Part shown: in pieces, positions 43,796-51,747 of the stretch
Numbering within the stretch: position 1 is the stretch's first letter
Layout of the letters: each line of letters opens with the position of its first letter
Source: JACCVG01 sp963790245
GTDB taxonomy: Bacteria; Actinomycetota; Thermoleophilia; Solirubrobacterales; Thermoleophilaceae
Assembly: GCA_963790245.1 (NCBI GenBank)
Contig: CAWBNP010000002.1
Location: 744,001 to 808,000, forward strand
DNA length: 64,000 nucleotides
Reading direction: 5' to 3'
Notes under the pieces: model-generated
What the model was told of the DNA's origin: nothing
What the model saw: only the letters and a program-made list of their open reading frames with translations
Database searches by the model: none
Translations under genes and position numbers: made by a program

Positions 43796-44148
43796 CCGTA
43801 GGTGCGGGACTGCGTGTAGGCCCAGAGGAGCCCGAACGCCGCCATTGCGAGCAGCGAGAACCAGAGCAGGATGCCGATCCCGCCGAAGCCGAACAGACGC
43901 CCGGTTGCGGTGAATGTCAGCAGCGCCAGTCCGATCGCGCCGTAGAGAACGGTCCGCTGCCCCGAAGTGAACGAGTCGAGCGTCAGCTGGTTCTCGCGGT
44001 AGAGCTTGACGCCGAACAGGGCGATGCCGGCGAAGAACGCGAGCGTCAGGAGCGTAAGGACGACACCGAGCGACGCGTCTCCGCCGGGGATCAGCGTCAG
44101 CGCGAGCGCGACCAGGACGATGATCAGATAGTTGAGCGCGGTCCGCAT
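43792..44148 (-). CDS. Small four-helix membrane protein
   Basis: A 118-residue protein with four predicted membrane helices ('LNYLIIVLVALALTLIPGG', 'VVLTLLTLAFFAGIALFGV', 'VLYGAIGLALLTFTATG', 'GIGILLWFSLLAMAAFGLLW'). No family recognised. It lies 12 nt after uppP and overlaps the acetyltransferase start, so it may belong to the uppP transcript. Confidence 0.75.
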   Translation of the reverse strand: MRTALNYLIIVLVALALTLIPGGDASLGVVLTLLTLAFFAGIALFGVKLYRENQLTLDSFTSGQRTVLYGAIGLALLTFTATGRLFGFGGIGILLWFSLLAMAAFGLLWAYTQSRTYG

Positions 44149-44160
44149 TCTGATGGCAGG

Positions 44161-44985
44161 CTACGAGATCGTGCCCGAGGCCGCGAGCGCCAGAACGATC
44201 GTTCCGAGTATCACCCGATAGACGACGAAGACAGCGGTCGAATGGGTAGCCAGGAAGCGCAGCAGGAAAGCGATCGCGGCGAACCCGGAGATGAACGCGA
44301 AGATGGTCGCGACCACGAGCGGGAGGACCGACTCCGTTCCGAGGCCGCGATCGCCGAAGTAACTGAACATCTCGAACCCCCCGCTGAGGACGACCGCCGG
44401 GATCGAGAGCAGGAACGAGAACCGTGCGGCATCAGCGCGCTCGAGACCGAGGAACAGCCCGGCCGTGATCGTCGCGCCCGAGCGTGAGACTCCCGGCACC
44501 AGTGCGGCCGCCTGCGCGAGACCGACTACCAGTCCGTCGCGCAGGCCGACACTCTCGATCTTGCGCTCCCGCTTGCCGACCCGCTCGGCGAGCAACAGCA
44601 AGAGACCGAGGGCGATCAGCGCGATCCCGATCACGTACAGCGACCGCGCGCCGGTCTCGATCTGATCCTTGAAGGCGAGCCCGAGGATCCCGATCGGGAT
44701 CGTGCCGAGGATCAGGTACCAGCCGAGTCGCGCGTCGAGCTCCGAGCGGCGCGAGGGATCGGTCAGGCTCGATGTCCATGCGACCGCGATCCGCCAGAGG
44801 TCGGCGCGGAAGTAGAGCAGCACCGCGGCCATCGTTCCCAGCTGGGTGATCGCCGTGAAAGCGGCGCCTGGGTCCTTCCAGCCGAGGAACGCGGGCACGA
44901 TCCGCAGATGGCCGGTGCTCGAGATCGGCAGGAACTCGGTCAGCCCCTGGACCACGCCGAGCACGATCGCCTGGAAAATCGACAT
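44161..44985 (-). CDS. uppP: Undecaprenyl-diphosphatase
   Basis: A 274-residue polytopic enzyme recycling the lipid carrier of wall synthesis. It has the signature 'VVQGLTEFLPISSTGHLRIV' near the N-terminus, 'GVSRSGATITAGLFLGLERA' in the middle, and helices throughout. It generates undecaprenyl phosphate and can confer bacitracin tolerance in other bacteria. The ppa gene lies 26 nt upstream, a sensible partner because it removes pyrophosphate. Confidence 0.95.
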   Translation of the reverse strand: MSIFQAIVLGVVQGLTEFLPISSTGHLRIVPAFLGWKDPGAAFTAITQLGTMAAVLLYFRADLWRIAVAWTSSLTDPSRRSELDARLGWYLILGTIPIGILGLAFKDQIETGARSLYVIGIALIALGLLLLLAERVGKRERKIESVGLRDGLVVGLAQAAALVPGVSRSGATITAGLFLGLERADAARFSFLLSIPAVVLSGGFEMFSYFGDRGLGTESVLPLVVATIFAFISGFAAIAFLLRFLATHSTAVFVVYRVILGTIVLALAASGTIS

Positions 44986-45011
44986 CGGAGCGGAGACCAG
45001 GGAGCGACCGG

Positions 45012-45512
45012 CTACTGACCGTCGCTCGACTCGCGCCAGCGGCGACGGGAGTCCTCGATCTCCTCGAGGGCGACCTCGCGCGGGTACCAGCCGTCGACCG
45101 TCACCTTCTTGCGCTCGAGGTCCTTGTAGATCGAGAAGAAGTGGGCGATCTCGTTCGTGAGCTGCTGGGGCAGGTCCTCGAGCCGCTGGAGCTTGTTCCA
45201 GGTCGGATCCGAGATCGGTACGCAGATGACCTTGTCGTCGATCCCCTTGTCATCGGCCATCTTGAAGAGCGCGATCGGGTTCACATCGATCGTGCAGCCG
45301 GGGAAAGTCGGTTCTGACACGCAGACCATCACGTCGAGTGGGTCGCCGTCGAGCGACAGCGTGTCGGGAATGAAGCCGTAGTCCAGCGGGTAGACGACCG
45401 AGGAGAAAAGGAACCGATCGAGCTTCAGCAGGCCCGAGTCGTGGTCGAATTCGTACTTGTTGCGCGATCCCTTCGGGATCTCGATGTAGACCGTGAGGGG
45501 CGCCTCGGACAC
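45012..45512 (-). CDS. ppa: Inorganic diphosphatase (family I)
   Basis: A 166-residue soluble pyrophosphatase. 'IEIPKGSRNKYEFDHDSGL', 'YPLDYGFIPDT', the metal-binding 'DGDPLDVMVC' and 'KKVTVDGWYPREVALEEIE' are all present. It drives biosynthesis by hydrolysing pyrophosphate. Starts with GTG at 45512. The promoter must lie in the 47-nt gap to the divergent small membrane protein gene. Confidence 0.96.
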   Translation of the reverse strand: MSEAPLTVYIEIPKGSRNKYEFDHDSGLLKLDRFLFSSVVYPLDYGFIPDTLSLDGDPLDVMVCVSEPTFPGCTIDVNPIALFKMADDKGIDDKVICVPISDPTWNKLQRLEDLPQQLTNEIAHFFSIYKDLERKKVTVDGWYPREVALEEIEDSRRRWRESSDGQ

Positions 45513-45559
45513 CGCGCGAGGATAACGCGGCCCGCTGGAGCGGTAAAGTGCGCCCGCGA

Positions 45560-45820
45560 ATGCTCCGTCGCGCCCTCACAGCCCTGCTGTCCTCCGTGCT
45601 CCTGTTGGCGATGACCGCGACGACCGCGTTCGCGCAAGCAGCCGAGCATGACAACGGCGAGGGTCTGCTCGGTGAGACCACCGACCGGATGGTCACCTTC
45701 TTCTCGCTCGGGGTCGTCGTCTTCTTCGCCGCGTTCGTCGTCCTGATGTCGCTGATCCAGCACAAGCTCGAGAAGCGCCACCACGAGGACCGCGGCGCCC
45801 GCCAGCGCATCGGCTGGTAG
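45560..45820 (+). CDS. Small exported single-helix membrane protein
   Basis: An 86-residue protein with a cleavable-looking signal ('LLSSVLLLAMTATTAFAQA'), a short polar loop, a second hydrophobic helix ('VTFFSLGVVVFFAAFVVLM') and a basic His/Arg-rich tail ('KLEKRHHEDRGARQR'). No family recognised. The ATG at 45560 is preferred over a GTG four codons upstream. It may be cotranscribed with the enoyl-CoA hydratase gene 14 nt later. Confidence 0.7.
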   Translation: MLRRALTALLSSVLLLAMTATTAFAQAAEHDNGEGLLGETTDRMVTFFSLGVVVFFAAFVVLMSLIQHKLEKRHHEDRGARQRIGW

Positions 45821-45834
45821 TCCCCCGCCTCCGG

Positions 45835-46596
45835 ATGAGCGAGCAGGTCCTCTACGAGCGGCGTGGAGCCGCGGCGCTGGTCACGATCAACCGCGCCGAG
45901 CGCCGTAACGCGATCGACGGGCCGACCGCCGAGTTCCTGAAGGCCGCCTACGAGCGGTTCGAGGCCGACGACGAGGCGCGCGTGCTCGTCATCACGGGCG
46001 CCGGAGAGCTCGCTTTCTGCGCCGGGGCCGACCTGAAGGCGATCGAGACGTTCGGCCCCCGCCTCGAGGATCCGGGCGGCCCGCTGGGCTTCAGCCGGAT
46101 CACGCCCTCTAAACCGACGATCGCCGCGATCTCCGGGTGGTGCCTGGCCGGCGGGCTCGAGCTCGCCCTCTGGTGCGACCTGCGGATCGCCGCGGAGGGG
46201 TCGACGGTCGGCTTTCCCGAACGGCGGTGGGGTGTCCCGTTGATCGACGGGGGCACCCAGCGAATGCCGCGGATCATCGGGCTCGGGCGGGCGCTGGACC
46301 TGATCCTCACCGGGCGGATGGTCGCGGCCGAGGAGGCGCTCGGAATGGGACTGATCAACCAGATCGTCCCGGCGGGCGAGCACGTCGGCCGTGCGCTCGA
46401 GATCGCGGATGCCCTGGCGCGGTTCCCTCAGGAGACGATGCTCGCCGACCGCTCAGCCGCGATCGAAGGTATCGGCATGACCTTCGCCGAAGGCTTGCAG
46501 CGCGAGGCCCAAGCGGGCATCGAAACCTTCGCGGTCGCCGTCGAAGGCGCGGGCCGCTTCGCTGCGGGCGAGGGCCGCGGCGGCGCCGGCGTATAG
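45835..46596 (+). CDS. Enoyl-CoA hydratase/isomerase family protein
   Basis: A 253-residue crotonase-fold protein. Oxyanion-hole segments are 'FCAGADLKAIETFG' and 'AISGWCLAGGLELALWCDLR'; a catalytic Glu candidate lies in 'TVGFPERRWGVPLIDGGTQRM'. The fold is complete, but the equivalents of both canonical hydratase glutamates are not obvious, so isomerase or another crotonase activity is possible. Likely fatty-acid or aromatic CoA degradation. Confidence 0.85.
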   Translation: MSEQVLYERRGAAALVTINRAERRNAIDGPTAEFLKAAYERFEADDEARVLVITGAGELAFCAGADLKAIETFGPRLEDPGGPLGFSRITPSKPTIAAISGWCLAGGLELALWCDLRIAAEGSTVGFPERRWGVPLIDGGTQRMPRIIGLGRALDLILTGRMVAAEEALGMGLINQIVPAGEHVGRALEIADALARFPQETMLADRSAAIEGIGMTFAEGLQREAQAGIETFAVAVEGAGRFAAGEGRGGAGV

Positions 46597-46603
46597 GTAC
46601 GAG

Positions 46604-47455
46604 CTAGATCCTGAAGACGGGCACCAGCCGCTTCTCGTGCTCGGCCTCGATTCGGGCGATCACCTCGACGTGGTCCTCGAGCCCCGAGCCGCGCAGCTTG
46701 GTCGCGAGCAGTTCGTCGATCTGGAAGATCCCCGCGGAGTTGTTCATTGCGATCTCGATCCGGACCGGCTTGTCGCGTCCCGCGGATATCTTGACCTCGT
46801 CGATCGCGGCGGCCGAAAGCGAGTGGATGTTCGGTCGACCCTGCTCGAACGGAACCCGCGAGCGGCCCTTCGAGAGGTCGAGCGCATCAGCGACCCGCAG
46901 CACACCCGCCTCGAGCGTGAACGGATCGCCCCTGCGACGGTGACCGATGATCGCGTGCAGCGCCTCGGCAACGACGACCGTCCGCTCGGGCTCGTCGTAG
47001 ACCTGCTCGAGAAGCGCCGGCAGCTTGGTCGCAGCGAAGAAGAGACTGTACGCCTCGTGATCAGTTCGGTGGATCGACATGCCGACGTCGTGCATCAGCG
47101 CGCCGGCGAGGATCACGACCTCGGCGTCGTGCGCGCGCATCAGGTGCTCGGTGACCATCACCGGCTCGACGCCCTTCCGGTGCAGCAGGCGGAAGAGACG
47201 CAGCGCGATGTTGCTGACGATCTGGATGTGGACCCAGGAGTGGTCCGACATCCCGAGCCGGTTGGCGTTGACGTGCTGCATGTGCCACCAGGCCTTGAGC
47301 TGCTCGTCGGCGTTGGCGGTCTCGAGCAGCGCCTCTAGCCGCCGGTTGCCCCGCGTCGGAACTGCGATCCGCGCCGTGGCGGTCGCCTCCCGAGGCCGGA
47401 TCGGCCCGGCCGCGGGACCTGCTGCCGGCGCGTCGGGCGTCTGGGGCGTCGCCAT
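46604..47455 (-). CDS. HD-domain phosphohydrolase
   Basis: A 283-residue protein. After a Pro/Ala-rich N-terminus, 'WVHIQIVSNIALRLFRLL' supplies the first His of the fold, and the HD pair is in 'LAGALMHDVGMSIHRTDHEA', with later His residues in 'EALHAIIGHRRRGDP' and Asp in 'VLRVADALDLSKGRSR'. It belongs to HD/HDc phosphohydrolases with nucleotide-type substrates; the exact one is unknown. A downstream MscS gene lies on the same strand on the 5' side. Confidence 0.82.
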   Translation of the reverse strand: MATPQTPDAPAAGPAAGPIRPREATATARIAVPTRGNRRLEALLETANADEQLKAWWHMQHVNANRLGMSDHSWVHIQIVSNIALRLFRLLHRKGVEPVMVTEHLMRAHDAEVVILAGALMHDVGMSIHRTDHEAYSLFFAATKLPALLEQVYDEPERTVVVAEALHAIIGHRRRGDPFTLEAGVLRVADALDLSKGRSRVPFEQGRPNIHSLSAAAIDEVKISAGRDKPVRIEIAMNNSAGIFQIDELLATKLRGSGLEDHVEVIARIEAEHEKRLVPVFRI

Positions 47456-47464
47456 GGTTGGGGC

Positions 47465-48355
47465 TTAGACCTCCGTGTCGACGGCCTGCGCGAGCGCCGC
47501 AACGACCTCGTCGGCGAGCTGCGCTCCGTCGGCCTCGTCGGCCGGAGTAGCGGTAACACGCACCACGACCTCGTCGCCGTCGACCTCTTCGACGTCGATT
47601 CGCGGGATCCCGCGGGTCGCGATCGTCACCCGCTCGCCCAGGATCCGCTGGAGGTCGGTCGGCCGCGTCCCCGATGAAACCCGCGCTCGGACGTCGATCG
47701 CGGACGGCTCGCGCAGCGGCTGAATGGCGAGCTGCATCACGATGTTGTTGGGGATCATGATCCGCTCGCCCTTGCTCATAAAGGTCGTGTAGAGCAGGCC
47801 CAGCGAGCTGACGGTCGCCTCCATCTGCCCGTTGACGTTGCCGCCCAGCAACCGGACGCGCTCGCCGACGCGGAACGGACGCGCGGTCAGCAGGACGGTG
47901 CCGGAGAAGAGATTGCCGAGCGTCTGCTGGGCAGCCAGACCGATCACGACGCCCGTCACCGCGCCGCCGACCGCCAGCGCCGCGGGATCAAGCCCGGCGA
48001 CATTCAGCGCGACGATGATCGCGATGCCGATCGTCACGAGGCGGATCAGGAAGCCAAGGGTGCCGGCCGTGCCGGGCTCGACGCGCCGCAACAGCGTCGG
48101 GCCCATCATCCGGCCGAGGTCGCGCGCGAGCCGATAGCCGAGCAGGACCAGCAGCAGGACAGCCCCGATGCGCACCGGAATCTCGGGGAGCTTCAGCTCC
48201 TCGCGCAGGTTGTAGACGACCAGGACTCCAGTGATCAGGGGGACCAGCACGAGCAGCTCCAGCCGCGCCCGCACCGCGTTGCGGTGCATCAGCTGAGCCG
48301 AGAGGCCCGCCTGCTCCCACTGGTGGCTCTTGGTCTCCGGAATCCAGGTCGGCAT
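47465..48355 (-). CDS. Small-conductance mechanosensitive channel (MscS family)
   Basis: A 296-residue protein with an N-terminal membrane part and the MscS pore helix region 'AGLDPAALAVGGAVTGVVIG' followed by 'LAAQQTLGNLFSGTVLLTARP', then the beta-domain 'FRVGERVRLLGGNVNGQMEA' and 'IMIPNNIVMQLAIQPL'. It releases solutes on hypo-osmotic shock. The frame continues upstream into the DUF45 gene region, but the ATG at 48355 gives a family-like N-terminus. Confidence 0.92.
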   Translation of the reverse strand: MPTWIPETKSHQWEQAGLSAQLMHRNAVRARLELLVLVPLITGVLVVYNLREELKLPEIPVRIGAVLLLVLLGYRLARDLGRMMGPTLLRRVEPGTAGTLGFLIRLVTIGIAIIVALNVAGLDPAALAVGGAVTGVVIGLAAQQTLGNLFSGTVLLTARPFRVGERVRLLGGNVNGQMEATVSSLGLLYTTFMSKGERIMIPNNIVMQLAIQPLREPSAIDVRARVSSGTRPTDLQRILGERVTIATRGIPRIDVEEVDGDEVVVRVTATPADEADGAQLADEVVAALAQAVDTEV

Positions 48356-48377
48356 CGACCCAGACGCTAGCCGAGAG

Positions 48378-49070
48378 CTATTCCAGCCGCAGGGACGGGC
48401 CGTGATCGCGGAGCCAGCGCTGCGCGTTGCGGTAGGTCGGCAGCCGGCGAGCGAGCAGCGCCCAGAATCGCGGCGAGTGATCCGGTACTTCGAGGTGGGC
48501 GACCTCATGCTCGACGACGTAATCGAGCACCGCCGCCGGCGCCAGCAAGAGCCGCCAGTTGAAGCTCATCGCCCCGTTCGGAGAGCAGCTCGCCCAGCGG
48601 GTCCGCTGATCGCGGATCGCCAGCCGCGAATAGGACGTTCCGGCGCGGGCGGCGGCGGCATCGAGCCGCTCGGCGATCTCGACCCGCGCGCGCTCCCGGA
48701 ACCACCGCTCGAGCGTCTCGCGCACCGCATCGCCAGCGTGGGAACCGACCGAGATCGTCAGCGCGTCGCCCGTCCTGCGGACGAACGGCCGGCGCCGCCC
48801 GGGCTCGACCCGCACCGACAGCCGCAGGTGCTCACCGAGATACGGAATCTGCGCTCCGTCATCGACGCGTACCGGGGGATGCTCGGCGGCCGCTCGCCGC
48901 AACCGGCTGCGGTGCGAGGCCAGCCAGCCACGCTTCTCCCGCACGAGCTCGGCGGCATCGGCGAGCGCCATCCGGCGCGGAACGACGAGCTCGACCCCCT
49001 CGGCGGTGACGATCAGCCGCGCGCGACGCGCGCGATCGGATCGGCGGACCGTATAGGCGACCACCCCCAC
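48378..49070 (-). CDS. YgjP-like (DUF45) metallopeptidase-domain protein
   Basis: A 230-residue protein whose C-terminal half holds the zinc motif in 'LDYVVEHEVAHLEVPDHSPRF' (HExxH ... H), preceded by 'QRTRWASCSPNGAMSFNWRL', both diagnostic of the YgjP/WLM family. Biological substrate unknown; relatives are linked to DNA-repair and nucleotide-related contexts. The start is taken as the GTG at 49070; a second GTG at 49064 is possible. It is divergent from bcp, 53 nt away. Confidence 0.85.
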   Translation of the reverse strand: MGVVAYTVRRSDRARRARLIVTAEGVELVVPRRMALADAAELVREKRGWLASHRSRLRRAAAEHPPVRVDDGAQIPYLGEHLRLSVRVEPGRRRPFVRRTGDALTISVGSHAGDAVRETLERWFRERARVEIAERLDAAAARAGTSYSRLAIRDQRTRWASCSPNGAMSFNWRLLLAPAAVLDYVVEHEVAHLEVPDHSPRFWALLARRLPTYRNAQRWLRDHGPSLRLE

Positions 49071-49123
49071 GTTCGAGACCCTAGGGATGCCCCCGGTCGT
49101 TAGACGGTCTAGATTGCGCCGCG

Positions 49124-49588
49124 ATGATCGAAGCTGGCGAGCGCGCACCCGACTTCACGCTGCCCGACCAGGACGGCAACCCGGTCACCCTCTCGAGGCT
49201 GCTCGAGGGCCCGCTCGTCCTCTACTTCTACCCAAAGGCCGATACCTCGGGCTGTACTACGCAGGCTTGCGGGGTACGTGATCACGCCGCCGACTACAGC
49301 GAGCACGGCGCCACCGTCGTCGGGGTCTCGCCCGACCCGGTCGACAAGGTCAAGAAGTTCCACGAAAAGCACTGGCTCAACTTCCCTCTGCTCGCCGACG
49401 AGGACCACGCGGTCTGCGACCTCTACGGGACGTGGGTCGAGAAGTCGATGTACGGCAACACCTACATGGGCGCCGCGCGCGCGACGGTCGTGATCAGCGC
49501 GGATGGCATCGCCGCGGCCGTCTTCCCCAAGGTCCAGCCCAAGAAACACGACGCGCTCGTCCTGAAGGCGCTGGCAGACCTCAGGTAA
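49124..49588 (+). CDS. bcp: Thioredoxin-dependent thiol peroxidase (BCP/PrxQ)
   Basis: A 154-residue peroxiredoxin. The peroxidatic Cys is in 'DTSGCTTQACGVRDHAADYS' with the resolving Cys five residues later, the CxxxxC pattern of PrxQ. The N-terminal 'GERAPDFTLPDQDGNPVTLS' and late 'RATVVISADG' are standard. It detoxifies peroxides using thioredoxin. The last 8 nt overlap the convergent SDR gene. Confidence 0.95.
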   Translation: MIEAGERAPDFTLPDQDGNPVTLSRLLEGPLVLYFYPKADTSGCTTQACGVRDHAADYSEHGATVVGVSPDPVDKVKKFHEKHWLNFPLLADEDHAVCDLYGTWVEKSMYGNTYMGAARATVVISADGIAAAVFPKVQPKKHDALVLKALADLR

Positions 49589-50372
49589 CGGTCGGCACCG
49601 AGCCGCCGTCGACCGACCAGACGGCGCCGGTCACGAACGCGGCGTCCTCGGAGCAGAGGAAGGTCGCGACCGCGGCGATCTCGTCCTCGGTGCCGAAGCG
49701 CCCGAGCGGGATCTTGGCGCGAGCATCGGAGAGCGCTTGCTCGCGCTGGACGCCGCGCGCGGCCGCGACCTGATCGCCGAGCCCGCCCTCGGCGTGCCAG
49801 AGCGGCGTGTCGGTCATCCCCGGCGCGATCGCGTTGACGAGCACCCGGTCGGCGGCGTAGGCGTCGGCGTAGGCGCGTGACAGGGCGAGCTGGGCCGTCT
49901 TGGCAACCGAGTACGCGGCATTGTTGCCCGAGGGCCGCTTGCCCGACGAGGAGCTGACGTTGACGATCCGCCCTCCCCCACTCGCGACCATCGCGGGCGC
50001 GAAGGCGCGCATCATCCGCATCGATGCCATCACGTTGAGGTCCCACTGGTCGTTCCAGTCCTGGTCGAGCAGGTCGCCCAGCGCAACGACATCCATCGTT
50101 CCGGCGTTGTTGACGAGCGCCCACGGCTCGCCCAGATCGACCCGCGCCGCCTCGAGCGCGCGCTCGCCGGCATCGGCCTCGGTGACGTCGAGCGAAAGCG
50201 TCGAGACGGCCCCGGACTCGCAGCCGGCGGCAGCCAGATCGAGCGCATCGGCGTGGCGGGCCACGAGCAGGACACTCGCGCCCTCCGCAGACAGCCGCCG
50301 CGCGATCGCGAGACCGATCCCCGAGCTTGCACCCGTGACGACGCAGACCCGCCCGGCGATTCCGAGATCCAT
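49581..50372 (-). CDS. Short-chain dehydrogenase/reductase
   Basis: A 263-residue SDR with 'CVVTGASSGIGLAIARRL' (TGxxxGIG cofactor loop), 'ALVNNAGTMDV' (NNAG), catalytic Ser in 'IVNVSSSSGKRPSG' and Tyr/Lys in 'NAAYSVAKTAQ', and 'LVNAIAPGMTDTPLW'. NAD(P)-dependent alcohol/ketone oxidoreductase; substrate unknown. The ATG at 50372 is clear. It follows the amine-oxidase-like gene by 4 nt and probably acts on related compounds. Confidence 0.92.
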   Translation of the reverse strand: MDLGIAGRVCVVTGASSGIGLAIARRLSAEGASVLLVARHADALDLAAAGCESGAVSTLSLDVTEADAGERALEAARVDLGEPWALVNNAGTMDVVALGDLLDQDWNDQWDLNVMASMRMMRAFAPAMVASGGGRIVNVSSSSGKRPSGNNAAYSVAKTAQLALSRAYADAYAADRVLVNAIAPGMTDTPLWHAEGGLGDQVAAARGVQREQALSDARAKIPLGRFGTEDEIAAVATFLCSEDAAFVTGAVWSVDGGSVPTVT

Positions 50373-50376
50373 AGCG

Positions 50377-51747
50377 CTAGTGCCACCCCTCTGCCGCCGA
50401 GATCTCCTCGACCGCCCGCTCAGCCGACTGCACAGCACCCTCCATGTAGCCGTTCCAGACGGTCGCCGTCTCGGCGCCCGCCCAGTGGATCCGCCCGAAC
50501 GGCGCGCGCAGGGCGGTTCCGAATCCGGTCCAGACGCCGGGCGGCATGTAGGCCCCGTAACAACCGCGCGTCCACTCCTCCTCGGCCCAATCGCACTCGA
50601 GGTATTCCAGCGGGCTCGCCGCCTGCGGCCCGAACAGCCGCGCAAAGCAGCTCAGCACCACCTCGCGGCGCAGGTCGGTCGACTCGCGGCCGAGGATCCG
50701 CGCCTGGCGACCCTCCAGGAAGCCGAGCAACACGCCGGGCGCGCCGTCGGCCGGCGTGTTGTCGAAGGTCAGCTTCACCGGACCCACGTCGCTCGTCGCC
50801 TGTCCGGTCAAGCCGGCCGCGCGCCAGAACGGCTGCTCGTAGACGGCCATGCACTTGATCACCGCGCCCTGCCCGGTCCGCTGGGTCAGCTGATCGCGCA
50901 ATCCTGGCAGTGCCGGATCGAAGACGAGTCGCGCCGCGAGCGTCGGCGACATCGCGACCAGCACGCGCTTGGCCTTTGCGATCGCCCCTTCGGCGACGAC
51001 GCGGACCCCGTCCGCCTCCTCGGCGATCCGCCGCACCGGTGCGCCGAGGACGACCCGGCCGCCGAGCTGGTCGGCGATCGCCAGCGAGACGAGCTGGGTC
51101 CCGCCGACGACGCGGTCCTGCTGCGCTCCGCCCTCGGTGTCGACGAGCGCGTCGAAGCCTCCCGCCGACCGGATATAGAAGAGGACGTGGAGCAGGGAGA
51201 GGTCCTCGGGCTCAGCGGCGAAGACCGATTCGACGGCCAGCTGGACGAGCGACCAGCCGCCCCTGGTGAACAGGTTGGCGCGCATCCACGACCAGAACGT
51301 CTGGCCATCCCACTCCAGTGCCTTGGGCGCCTTCCAGGGAGCCTCGAGTGGAACGTCCGCCGCCATCGCATCGAGCTTGCGACGCGCGCGGCCCACGTCG
51401 AGCAGTACCTGGCCAGAGATTCGGGGGATCGTTCCGGTGTGCCTGATCATCGCGCCCTCGAACTCGGTCAGGTGCTGGCCGGTCCCGTAGGTCGGGAACG
51501 TGTGCAGGCCGAGCTCGCCGATCAGCGTTCGCATCCGGGTCTGGGTCGGACCGATCCACTGTCCACCCAGCTCGACCGCGGCCCGATCGCCGATCTCGCG
51601 GTTCAGCGTCCGACCGCCGACGCGCTCGCGCGCCTCGAGCACGAGGACCGAGCGACCGCGCCGCTCGAGCTCGCGCGCCGCCGCGAGGCCGGCGAGGCCT
51701 GCGCCGACGACGGCGACGTCGACGGTGGCGAGACCGCTGGCGCTCAC
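50377..51747 (-). CDS. Flavin monoamine-oxidase-family protein
   Basis: A 456-residue FAD enzyme. 'VAVVGAGLAGLAAARELERR' binds FAD; 'EARERVGGRTLNREIG' and 'ELGGQWIGPTQTRM' are typical of amine oxidases; near the C-terminus 'IHWAGAETATVWNGYMEGAV' contacts FAD. It would oxidise an amine or amino-acid-like substrate to an imine/aldehyde with H2O2 formation. The GTG start overlaps the cyclase-fusion stop by 4 nt, so it is translated with the signalling gene. The SDR 4 nt downstream could act on the aldehyde product. Confidence 0.88.
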   Translation of the reverse strand: MSASGLATVDVAVVGAGLAGLAAARELERRGRSVLVLEARERVGGRTLNREIGDRAAVELGGQWIGPTQTRMRTLIGELGLHTFPTYGTGQHLTEFEGAMIRHTGTIPRISGQVLLDVGRARRKLDAMAADVPLEAPWKAPKALEWDGQTFWSWMRANLFTRGGWSLVQLAVESVFAAEPEDLSLLHVLFYIRSAGGFDALVDTEGGAQQDRVVGGTQLVSLAIADQLGGRVVLGAPVRRIAEEADGVRVVAEGAIAKAKRVLVAMSPTLAARLVFDPALPGLRDQLTQRTGQGAVIKCMAVYEQPFWRAAGLTGQATSDVGPVKLTFDNTPADGAPGVLLGFLEGRQARILGRESTDLRREVVLSCFARLFGPQAASPLEYLECDWAEEEWTRGCYGAYMPPGVWTGFGTALRAPFGRIHWAGAETATVWNGYMEGAVQSAERAVEEISAAEGWH